Shown here piece by piece: positions 1 to 5,069 of a stretch of DNA of 5,714 nucleotides (positions within the stretch are counted from its first letter, which is position 1; each line of letters opens with the position of its first letter). A program made the position numbers and the translations under genes. Below the pieces are notes generated by a model. That model had not been told where the DNA came from and searched no databases. It worked only from the letters and a program-made list of their open reading frames with translations. The stretch is from Candidatus Heimdallarchaeota archaeon (GTDB taxonomy: Archaea; Asgardarchaeota; Heimdallarchaeia; Heimdallarchaeales; Kariarchaeaceae), in contig JACZSS010000217.1 in assembly GCA_022574115.1 (NCBI GenBank), positions 1 through 5,714 on the forward strand. The letters are read 5' to 3'.

Positions 1-119
1 ATCATAATTACAAACGAAGTCAGGGGCAAAAAAATTGTGGCAACAAAAAACATGACTATAGCTTTCTGGAAAAAATAGGAATTGATTGAAGTCACCAATA
101 GACTCAATTGATCTATCAA
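1..119 (-). CDS. Partial small hydrophobic protein, third gene of the left operon (runs off window)
   Basis: A minus-strand frame is open from just inside the end of the preceding gene to the left edge of the window. The most plausible start is the TTG at 119-117, with GAGGGG 10 bases upstream as a possible ribosome binding site. GTG or TTG codons a little further in, or the ATG at 53-51, are alternatives. The visible 39 codons give a short amphipathic segment (MIDQLSLLVTSINSYFF) and then a strongly hydrophobic run beginning MFFVATIFLPLTSFVI, which looks like a membrane helix. It follows the coiled-coil membrane gene in the same direction with a gap of about 50 bases, so the three could form one transcript. 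No family is recognised. The antisense strand also has a short open frame ending at 78, so the strand choice is an inference from operon direction. Confidence 0.4.
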   Translation of the reverse strand, partial: MIDQLSLLVTSINSYFFQKAIVMFFVATIFLPLTSFVIM

Positions 120-153
120 TAGGTCAGTACCCCTCGGAGGGTCTTTGATAGAT
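111..153 (-). promoter_or_regulatory. Hairpin spanning the putative start of the left-edge gene
   Basis: A perfect 9-base inverted repeat (ATCTATCAA at 111-119, TTGATAGAT at 145-153) encloses a 25-base loop. The loop holds a smaller CCCT/AGGG stem at 131-141. In the minus-strand RNA, the possible TTG start at 119-117 sits in one arm and the GAGGGG ribosome-binding candidate sits in the loop. This could limit translation of the left-edge gene. It could also be only an intergenic hairpin or processing site after the 169-594 gene. Confidence 0.3.
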
Positions 154-168
154 AGGTCGACTAATCGG

Positions 169-594
169 TCAGACAGTTTCCGTCTTTTTCAGGAGTCGAT
201 CCAAAACACCATCCATGAACTTGTTCCCAATATCGTTTAGTCCCAATTTCCCGAGTAAATAATCCACCAACTTTGGTTTTTGTGGGAAATCTGGTAGCTT
301 GATAACTTCTTTGTAGAGTTCAATGAACAAGTCTCTCATATCCCCCTCACTGATTGATGAATCACCTTCTTTAACTAAATCCACTAGTTTATCGAAATCA
401 GCCGAAAAATCGTATTCATTGAAGGATCGGGCGATCGCTTTTTCTTCCTGCTGTTGTTCTCGCAGTTCTCTCAACTCTTCTTCAGCTTCTTCGTAATCCG
501 ATTGGAGTCTTCTCTGGCTTTCTTGATGGAATAACCACCTAATGAATGAGATGAGAAATATTGTAAAAATCGCCGTAAGACCATAGATAATCAA
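169..594 (-). CDS. Small membrane-anchored coiled-coil protein, 141 aa
   Basis: This protein is not a recognised family. Residues 2-22 form a single hydrophobic helix (GLTAIFTIFLISFIRWLF) with few charges, probably a membrane anchor. Residues 24-56 are very rich in Glu, Gln and Arg and should form a coiled coil (repeated EEAEEELRELREQQQ pattern). The rest looks helical, with an acidic middle and a basic C-terminus. The start is TTG at 594: its frame has no better candidate, and GGTGATC at 603-609 provides a Shine-Dalgarno with about 9 bases of spacing. That site contains the TGA stop of the upstream winged-helix gene, so the two genes are probably translationally coupled and functionally linked. 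The topology, short N-terminal anchor plus cytoplasmic coiled coil, would suit a scaffold that tethers a complex or DNA to the membrane. That role is inference. Confidence 0.75.
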   Translation of the reverse strand: MIIYGLTAIFTIFLISFIRWLFHQESQRRLQSDYEEAEEELRELREQQQEEKAIARSFNEYDFSADFDKLVDLVKEGDSSISEGDMRDLFIELYKEVIKLPDFPQKPKLVDYLLGKLGLNDIGNKFMDGVLDRLLKKTETV

Positions 595-602
595 TTTTGT
601 TT

Positions 603-610
603 GATCACCT
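603..610 (-). promoter_or_regulatory. Shine-Dalgarno overlapping the stop codon of the upstream gene
   Basis: The minus strand reads AGGTGATC here, which complements the archaeal 16S rRNA 3' end. The TGA within it is the stop of the 605-1159 gene. The TTG start of the next gene follows about 9 bases later. This arrangement supports the unusual TTG start and implies coupled translation. Confidence 0.65.
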
Positions 611-1159
611 GATTCCTAACGGGTCTTTCTTGAATTTCTCGTCTTCGAGCCAGGCTTCCAAAAATGGCTTTTTTCGTCCCCACGCTTCAATCATACTTTC
701 CATTTTTAGCGTTTTAAACCTCAGTGATTCTTTGAACAACCGAAATAAAATTTCAAGTTCCTGTATTGAGTAATTGCCCATCTTTTGTTCCATAAACACT
801 TCTTCCAAGGCAAAGACGAAATTATAAAAGTCATCGAGATTAAGATTATCTAGCATGTTGTCCAATTGTTCTAGTGCTTGACTTGATGCTTGATCCTCTT
901 CAATCTTAGTTATTTCCTTTTTAGTTGGGACTCGATATTCATTCAAATTATTATTGCCGTTCTCCACTTGGATCAGGTTTTGGTCCTGAATTAATTCCTG
1001 GCAAAGTCTATAAGCCACATACCGACTATCAACTCCCTCAAGATCCTCAATTATATCTCGATGGGTGATTACTTTCTTCTTTTTGGCTAAATTTAGCACC
1101 TTTTCGAGACGGATCTGAGTAACCGAATTTCCATTGATTTTTTGAATCTGAGTTGACAT
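605..1159 (-). CDS. Winged-helix DNA-binding protein with helical C-terminal domain, 184 aa
   Basis: Residues about 17-76 look like a winged helix-turn-helix: helix RLEKVLNLAKK, helix HRDIIEDLEG, a recognition-like helix SRYVAYRLCQELIQ, then a wing around LIQVENGNNNLNEYRV. The remainder (about 80-184) is helical and rich in acidic and aromatic residues (DDFYNFVFALEEVFMEQ), probably for dimerisation or partner binding. The ATG at 1159 was chosen over a GTG at 1186 because a TATA-like box at 1187-1194 lies about 31 bases upstream of it, leaving almost no leader, and the box would touch the longer start. It is the first gene of the left operon and lies directly beside the origin-like repeat array, so it may bind those repeats as a replication, partition or copy-number factor. 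That role is inference, and no named family is recognised. Confidence 0.75.
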   Translation of the reverse strand: MSTQIQKINGNSVTQIRLEKVLNLAKKKKVITHRDIIEDLEGVDSRYVAYRLCQELIQDQNLIQVENGNNNLNEYRVPTKKEITKIEEDQASSQALEQLDNMLDNLNLDDFYNFVFALEEVFMEQKMGNYSIQELEILFRLFKESLRFKTLKMESMIEAWGRKKPFLEAWLEDEKFKKDPLGIR

Positions 1160-1186
1160 TACAAATACTATGCAATATTTGTCCAC

Positions 1187-1194
1187 TTAATAAA
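1187..1194 (-). promoter_or_regulatory. TATA-like box of the left operon
   Basis: The minus strand reads TTTATTAA centred about 31 bases upstream of the ATG at 1159. Archaeal TATA boxes sit about 26 bases before the transcription start, so a near-leaderless mRNA is predicted. Upstream there is a direct repeat of ACATAATAA (1209-1217 and 1220-1228, 11-base period) that could be an operator. Confidence 0.5.
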
Positions 1195-1292
1195 ATTACG
1201 AAATAGCTACATAATAAATACATAATAATTATTTGGATCTTACATGTGGATTACTTTCAGCTTACAAGTAATTTAACAATCACCTTATAGGC

Positions 1293-1326
1293 TTTTTACC
1301 AAACTTTAGACTAAATCTGGTAAAAA
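1293..1326. repeat. Near-perfect 34-base palindrome
   Basis: The outer arms TTTTTACCA (1293-1301) and TGGTAAAAA (1318-1326) are perfectly complementary. The inner arms TTTAG (1305-1309) and CTAAA (1311-1315) flank a single A at 1310. Only the short spacers AAC and TC break the symmetry. It could be a cruciform, a dimeric protein site, or a hairpin in RNA. It lies inside the origin-like region but does not contain the AAAATTAC word. Confidence 0.7.
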
Positions 1327-1402
1327 TATAGGAGAAGAAAAAAAATTACAATCAAAAATTGAAACGATGCTATAAGCTGCGAATCCACAAATTATAAATT
1401 CT

Positions 1403-1438
1403 GTAATTTTGTAATTTCGAAAATTACGAAAAAATTAC
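1403..1438. repeat. Nested iteron palindrome
   Basis: Four iteron copies are stacked head to head. GTAATTTT (1403-1410) and GTAATTT (1411-1417) face AAATTAC (1421-1427) and AAAATTAC (1431-1438) across a CGA centre. The inner pair forms a perfect 7-base inverted repeat and the outer pair a perfect 8-base inverted repeat. This is the densest cluster of the array and would suit cooperative binding of a dimeric protein. Confidence 0.7.
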
Positions 1439-1494
1439 ACCTGATTCTCTGTTTCTACTGGTTAATTTCCTAGATATCTATAAATAAATAATAA

Positions 1495-1581
1495 TTGTAA
1501 TTTTATTCTTTCTAGAGAGATATTATAGTACTAATTTGATTCCAATATTATAGTCTCTCTAGTATGCCAAAAAAATTACAA
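1495..1581. repeat. Two-tier palindrome with iteron arms and internal direct repeat
   Basis: The outer arms are TTGTAATTTT (1495-1504) and AAAATTACAA (1572-1581). The inner arms are CTAGAGAGA (1512-1520) and TCTCTCTAG (1554-1562), a perfect 9-base inverted repeat. Just inside lie two direct copies of TATTATAG (1521-1528 and 1546-1553). A perfect 10-base palindrome, TAGATATCTA, lies just upstream at 1471-1480. The spacing is almost symmetric (7 and 9 bases between tiers). Confidence 0.7.
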
Positions 1582-1671
1582 ATGATTATTCTCTTGATTA
1601 ACCTCATCTAGTCTTCTTTTTCCAGTAAGTTAGAGAAAATTACAAAAATTACAAATTAAAATTATTTCAAG

Positions 1672-3531
1672 TTAATCAAATACGGCTAATCCCTCCGAAT
1701 TAATAGAAATGGTGATTTTAATCGAATCTCGGGCTTGGCTAATAAATTTATGAGTAATTATTATCGGCCGTTGTGCTAGTCGCGATTCGTTGATGTAGTC
1801 CTTCTTTGAACGTAGATGAGAGAGAATATCCCTGTTTCGTTCTCGAATTACAGTGAATCCAGGGGTACTGAGAAATATTATCCTAGTATTCTCAGATTCT
1901 TCAACATCTAAATTTTGTCTAGTGAGATAAGGACGGTGTTTCTTATATTGCTCACCTCCATAACTGTCCTCCATATTAGTGATGTATTGCCACTGGTCAA
2001 GAAGCAGATCGATGAGTGTCATTTCCCAATCGGTTTGTGATAAAGTTTGAATCCTGTGGTCCGAACTGAAAATATAAGGCACGTTATGATTGCTGTAAAG
2101 TGTCTTTACTTCTGCTTGAATCATATCAATCAAACGCTGATTGTACTCCTCACTGTTTTTGATTTCCCGAACTTTTGTAATTATATTTCCAAAGTTTTTA
2201 CCCTCAACGAGCTCAGCAAAAATCTTCGACATAAATCCAACAGGAATATCAATTTTATCCCATTCAGAAATATTTTGTCGGTCTTTATGAGATTTTCCAA
2301 AATCACATTGAATTACTCGTATCGCGTTAGCAATTTCTCGATCTCCTGATACATTCATCGTAAAAATTAGCTGCCTGCGATATGGGTATTCCTGAATAGT
2401 TTGATCAGCTTTTCCCCGTGTTCCAAAAATTATTGACGATGAAGCTCCTTTCAATGCCTCAGCGTTTTTCGAAAAAAATTCTGGAGATACATCATCTAGT
2501 ATTACGGGATAACTACCCTGAGACACTAGATAAGTCATAGTAAATATTGATTTAACCTCATTACTAATCTTTTTAGCATCCTGTAATTCTAACCCGAAAC
2601 CCGTTTTGATAAAGAGTTCAAGGATTGTCGTCTTGCCAGTCTGACTTAAACCGCTAAAAATGAGGTAAGGGAAAATTAGTCCTTCTTTTCTGAAAAAATA
2701 ACTTAGGAGACTTAACAGTAAATAATGGAATGCGATTAAAAAAGCGCTTTGGTTTGTTGTGATCTCATACGCAGAATTAATCTTTGTCAACACTTCAGCG
2801 AGATCAATTTCTTGATACTTTGGATCAAAATTAGTGCAGATAATACCATCTTTCAAAGACACATCGTCTACCATTTCATATATCTCACTGGCAACATGTT
2901 TCATCTCAATATAGCCTTGCAACCACATCGAAATCATCTTTTTATCGTGCAGGCTGATATGATGAATGCTTCCCAATTGACTGATAATCTCACTTCCAGT
3001 TGCGACATATTTTTGCGAGTTGATTCTGTATTCGAACTTGTATTGATCTTCTTCCTTTATCACCCTGAAAACCTCCAAATCCACTTTAACAATAAACCTC
3101 TGTTCAATTACACCGTCTTGTTTTCTAGTCATTTGGTAAAAACACTTAACTCTACCATCGTATAGAACACTCACGTTATCATCCATCGTAACCTCAATTT
3201 TATCATATTCTCTCTTCATTTCCCGAACTTCTGCAACCATACCCGGCGCGTATATTTCTAATTCTTGGATTACTCCCTCATTCTTTGTAATATCCTTGAC
3301 GAAATCAATTGATCGCTCTTTCTCTATCCGAATCAGATCCGGGCAATAGTCAATAATTTTCCGAATCACATCTTGGTCATAACCCTCATAATTACAAAAT
3401 TTAACAAGACCCCATCCAAACCTTAGACAATGGAAATAATCTGGAAGATTGACATCCGGTAATCGATCAATAATCAACTGATGGTCCAACCTGAATTTTG
3501 GTTCTGAACCCCCTTCTATTGGACTAACCAT
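1672..3531 (-). CDS. P-loop ATPase resembling SF3/AAA+ replication helicase, 619 aa
   Basis: This is a likely replication initiator or helicase of a mobile element. The ATPase core lies in the middle. Walker A is GLSQTGKT at residues 294-301, after a hydrophobic helix and strand (about 262-293). Walker B is VILDD at 343-347. A sensor-1-like strand ending in Asn is LIFTMN at 388-393, and Arg residues at 385, 386 and 405 are finger candidates. The order and spacing (about 45 residues from each motif to the next) fit superfamily 3 or related helicases. The first 250 residues and the last 200 match nothing I can name. No archaeo-eukaryotic primase or HUH nuclease motif was seen. The ATG at 3531 overlaps the upstream gene by 16 bases and has only a weak Shine-Dalgarno, so coupled translation is likely. 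It is the last gene of the operon and abuts the iteron region. A different P-loop NTPase role cannot be excluded. Confidence 0.7.
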   Translation of the reverse strand: MVSPIEGGSEPKFRLDHQLIIDRLPDVNLPDYFHCLRFGWGLVKFCNYEGYDQDVIRKIIDYCPDLIRIEKERSIDFVKDITKNEGVIQELEIYAPGMVAEVREMKREYDKIEVTMDDNVSVLYDGRVKCFYQMTRKQDGVIEQRFIVKVDLEVFRVIKEEDQYKFEYRINSQKYVATGSEIISQLGSIHHISLHDKKMISMWLQGYIEMKHVASEIYEMVDDVSLKDGIICTNFDPKYQEIDLAEVLTKINSAYEITTNQSAFLIAFHYLLLSLLSYFFRKEGLIFPYLIFSGLSQTGKTTILELFIKTGFGLELQDAKKISNEVKSIFTMTYLVSQGSYPVILDDVSPEFFSKNAEALKGASSSIIFGTRGKADQTIQEYPYRRQLIFTMNVSGDREIANAIRVIQCDFGKSHKDRQNISEWDKIDIPVGFMSKIFAELVEGKNFGNIITKVREIKNSEEYNQRLIDMIQAEVKTLYSNHNVPYIFSSDHRIQTLSQTDWEMTLIDLLLDQWQYITNMEDSYGGEQYKKHRPYLTRQNLDVEESENTRIIFLSTPGFTVIRERNRDILSHLRSKKDYINESRLAQRPIIITHKFISQARDSIKITISINSEGLAVFD

Positions 3532-3746
3532 TGTTCAAATTCCAGAGGTTTTGTTTCCTCAAATTGTTCCAGATATTCTTCTACTCCGAGAACATAGCGA
3601 TTACATAAATCCCGAATCAGATTTGAAAACCAATCATTGGTCGATATGGATCGACGAATTGTTTCTGCAGCCATCATCGAAGGGTAGCATTTATCTAATT
3701 CCCTGTCGAGTTTCAGGTTAGAGGTTGTTGTTTGGGCTTCAACCAA
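3516..3746 (-). CDS. Small hypothetical protein of the replication operon, 76 aa
   Basis: This is an unrecognised, mostly helical, slightly acidic protein with two Cys (residues 20 and 48) and three Trp/Tyr-rich patches (for example NDWFSNLIRDL). I prefer the TTG start at 3746. It has a good Shine-Dalgarno, GAGGT at 3755-3759, with 8 bases of spacing, and it overlaps the TGA stop of the upstream gene as TTGGTTGA. A longer form starting at TTG 3782 would add 12 residues but lacks a convincing ribosome binding site. Its 3' end overlaps the start of the ATPase gene by 16 bases. This tight packing suggests a partner or loader of the ATPase, which is inference only. A fusion with the upstream gene through a frameshift was considered and judged less likely. 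Confidence 0.65.
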   Translation of the reverse strand: MVEAQTTTSNLKLDRELDKCYPSMMAAETIRRSISTNDWFSNLIRDLCNRYVLGVEEYLEQFEETKPLEFEQWLVQ

Positions 3747-3942
3747 TATGAGCAACCTCGTTAACCCTTTTTCCAGCCTCAAGACTGTTCTTACTATCCT
3801 CGATTACTTGAATTGCTGCTGCAATCATCTTGTCCTCGATTCGCTGCTTGATTGACCGATATTGTGCCAGAGACAAATCTACGTCTTTGAAGGCCTTAGC
3901 CATTTTCGTTGTTATTATAGTTTCTAATTTATCAAATTTCAC
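3739..3942 (-). CDS. Small helical protein of the replication operon, 67 aa
   Basis: No family is recognised. The protein is short, charged and almost entirely helical (MAKAFKDVDLSLAQYRSIKQ, then a Lys/Ile/Ala-rich helix), which fits a small oligomeric or DNA-binding accessory factor. The GTG start at 3942 is supported by AAGGTGAT directly after the stop of the upstream AbrB-like gene, giving 5 bases between GGTG and the start. An internal ATG at 3903 would remove 13 residues. The TGA stop overlaps the next gene's TTG by 8 bases. It belongs to the four-gene minus-strand operon ending with the helicase-like ATPase. Confidence 0.65.
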   Translation of the reverse strand: MKFDKLETIITTKMAKAFKDVDLSLAQYRSIKQRIEDKMIAAAIQVIEDSKNSLEAGKRVNEVAHIG

Positions 3943-3951
3943 AAAATCACC

Positions 3952-4125
3952 TTATTCTTCAATCAATGTTTTACTACTGTCTACCTTCCCAAATAATACA
4001 ATTAGTTCGTCGCCGTCAGTGATTCCCATTTTTTTAACTAAATCTTCTGGTAGTTCAATAAATCTCGACCTGAATAGATAAGTAAACGATCCGTGTGTTT
4101 TCTTGTCTTTTTGCTTGTACGCCAT
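3952..4125 (-). CDS. AbrB/SpoVT-like small DNA-binding protein, 57 aa
   Basis: The core RSRFIELPEDLVKKMGITDG followed by DELIVLFG at about residues 20-46 has the swapped-hairpin AbrB pattern: a strand ending in Leu-Pro, a short amphipathic helix, a Gly-Ile turn, then Gly-Asp-Glu before a hydrophobic strand. The N-terminus is basic (KQKDKK). Proteins with a single such domain dimerise and bind AT-rich DNA, as antitoxins or global repressors. No toxin partner is seen here. It is the first gene of the operon with the two small proteins and the ATPase, so it may autoregulate the operon from the divergent promoter or act in copy control. The ATG at 4125 is about 30 bases from a TATA-like box. The stop is directly followed by the Shine-Dalgarno of the next gene. 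Confidence 0.75.
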   Translation of the reverse strand: MAYKQKDKKTHGSFTYLFRSRFIELPEDLVKKMGITDGDELIVLFGKVDSSKTLIEE

Positions 4126-4150
4126 TAGCAAGTGGTTTCTTCATTGCTTC

Positions 4151-4158
4151 TATTTAAG
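4151..4158 (-). promoter_or_regulatory. TATA-like box of the replication operon
   Basis: The minus strand reads CTTAAATA about 30 bases upstream of the ATG at 4125, the position expected for a near-leaderless archaeal mRNA. A second candidate, GCTATATC, lies a little further upstream. The box overlaps one copy of the TTTAAGA direct repeat described in the findings. Confidence 0.5.
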
Positions 4159-4191
4159 ATATAGCCCATTTTTGTTATGTTTAAGACACAG

Positions 4192-4199
4192 TATATAAA
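4192..4199 (+). promoter_or_regulatory. TATA box of the divergent winged-helix gene
   Basis: TATATAAA is a near-consensus archaeal TATA box centred about 26 bases upstream of the ATG at 4221, predicting a leaderless transcript. It is back to back with the replication-operon promoter in a 95-base gap, so one protein bound between them could control both directions. Confidence 0.65.
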
Positions 4200-4220
4200 C
4201 AACGATGTCTTTTTGTATTT

Positions 4221-4901
4221 ATGGGCTCTGATGATACGTTAACTGAACAGAGAGATTTGATTATAATGGATTGTTTAGGTTATCACCCAAACAGTCCTTA
4301 TCTTCACATTAAAGTGATTGAAAAGTTCGTCGAAGAAAACGATAACGAAAAAAATGAATCTGGTTCATATCAAAGAATTACGAACCGGAGCATACGCCGA
4401 TTAATTAAAAAAAACATAATCGAGAAAGCTCCTGATCGAGGAAATTATAGATTTACAACAAGTGGTTTTTTTCTCTGGAAAACGAAACGAAGCCTGGAAG
4501 TCGAAGCAAGACAAATAAAAGAGAGCTTAGACGACCTGAGTGATCAGACGGAATACAGTCCAGAAATTGATGTATCTGATCTGATCAATGGGAAGGTGAC
4601 CGTCGCGTTCTCGATCCAAAGCCCATTGCTAAGGAAAGTCGCCGAGAGGTATTCGACAGAGAAAGAAAGAAAAGAAGCAATCAAAGGATACTTTGTAGTG
4701 TCTGGATTGATGCTAGTTTGGCATGATTATGATCCTAGCATTCGTCAATTGTTTGGAAGCTTTAAAGACAAAATGCTTGACTATTATAATGTTAGTAGTG
4801 TTATGGATTTGCAAGATCCTGAAATCGTAGACAAATATCTCCTAAGATCAGTCTTCGATATGGGATTTGAAACTTTGAGGAAGGGTAAGATTTTTGATTA
4901 A
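4221..4901 (+). CDS. Winged-helix protein divergent from the replication operon, 226 aa
   Basis: Residues about 9-85 look like a winged helix: EQRDLIIMDCLG, a helix around HIKVIEKFVEEN, a recognition helix TNRSIRRLIKKNIIEKA, then a wing RGNYRFTTSGFFLW. A basic-to-acidic linker helix (about 88-108) follows. The C-terminal domain (about 117-226) is mixed strand and helix, with a hydrophobic helix IKGYFVVSGLMLVW, and is not recognised. The ATG is fixed by the TATA box 26 bases upstream. It is the only plus-strand gene on this side of the module and is transcribed away from the AbrB-like gene. It is therefore a good candidate repressor or activator of the replication operon. The winged-helix assignment rests on pattern only, and an alternative role in DNA segregation is possible. 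Confidence 0.75.
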   Translation: MGSDDTLTEQRDLIIMDCLGYHPNSPYLHIKVIEKFVEENDNEKNESGSYQRITNRSIRRLIKKNIIEKAPDRGNYRFTTSGFFLWKTKRSLEVEARQIKESLDDLSDQTEYSPEIDVSDLINGKVTVAFSIQSPLLRKVAERYSTEKERKEAIKGYFVVSGLMLVWHDYDPSIRQLFGSFKDKMLDYYNVSSVMDLQDPEIVDKYLLRSVFDMGFETLRKGKIFD

Positions 4902-5069
4902 CGTAATATTTTGTAGTACCATAGATCAAAATAGTATTCATAATACGCAATTATGTTCTTAAGAAAATTACAATTTCTGTGGTGAATCGATCGGATATTT
5001 CTTCCAATCGGCTCACTTTATTAAATTTTAACAGAACGCAATATAACAGAAGCCCATGGAAGTATCCCC
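4902..5069. other. Intergenic gap with a solitary iteron copy
   Basis: This 168-base gap has no gene. It contains an exact AAAATTACAA (4964-4973) identical to the arm of the main array, preceded by and overlapping the palindrome TTCTTAAGAA (4956-4965). A short inverted repeat, GTATT-CAT-AATAC, lies at 4934-4946. T-rich tracts just after the 226-residue gene (about 4890-4913) could end its transcript. Confidence 0.45.
5040..5047 (+). promoter_or_regulatory. TATA-like box of the DUF6687-like gene
   Basis: AATATAAC is centred about 26 bases upstream of the ATG at 5070, the same geometry as the 4221 gene, so it supports that start and a leaderless mRNA. TTTATTAA at 5017-5024 is an alternative. 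It would give a short leader containing a five-codon ORF (5056-5073) whose stop overlaps the ATG as ATGA. Confidence 0.45.

Larger units (their letters stand above)
1192..1652. other. Putative replication origin or partition site: AAAATTAC iteron array in a gene-free region
   Basis: No credible gene lies between 1160 and 1671. The stretch is extremely AT-rich and carries the 8-mer AAAATTAC on the plus strand at 1192, 1342, 1420, 1431, 1572, 1636 and 1645. Its complement GTAATTTT occurs at 1403 and 1497, with seven-base matches at 1268 and 1411. Under a rough 80% AT model only about 0.15 copies would be expected by chance on both strands, by hand estimate. Copies at 1636 and 1645 are tandem with a 9-base period. 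Three long palindromes are interleaved. Iterons plus AT-rich DNA next to a helicase-like gene are typical of plasmid and viral origins. A partition centromere or an operator cluster is the main alternative. Confidence 0.6.

Noticed and set aside
1..78. Plus-strand C-terminal gene fragment at the left edge
   Set aside because: It is short, with no recognisable motif. The minus-strand reading gives a coherent membrane segment and fits the operon direction.
1192..1652. CRISPR array
   Set aside because: The repeated unit is only 8-10 bases, occurs in both orientations and has irregular spacing. No cas gene is nearby.
2047..2349. Plus-strand open frame of 100 codons inside the ATPase gene
   Set aside because: It is antisense to the conserved ATPase coding region, has no promoter or ribosome binding site, and has an unconvincing Asn/Phe/Ile-rich product.
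2749..3165. Plus-strand open frame of 138 codons inside the ATPase gene
   Set aside because: It is antisense to the ATPase N-terminal region, with no motif or initiation signal.
3830..4081. Plus-strand open frame of 83 codons
   Set aside because: It lies antisense across two well-supported minus-strand genes (67 aa and the AbrB-like protein) that have good Shine-Dalgarno or TATA signals.
3952..4125. Antitoxin of a toxin-antitoxin pair
   Set aside because: The AbrB-like fold fits, but the adjacent small genes show no PIN, MazF or RelE-like motif.
4058..4144. Alternative minus-strand ORF from the ATG at 4144
   Set aside because: It is only 29 codons, out of frame with the AbrB-like gene, and the TATA spacing favours the ATG at 4125.
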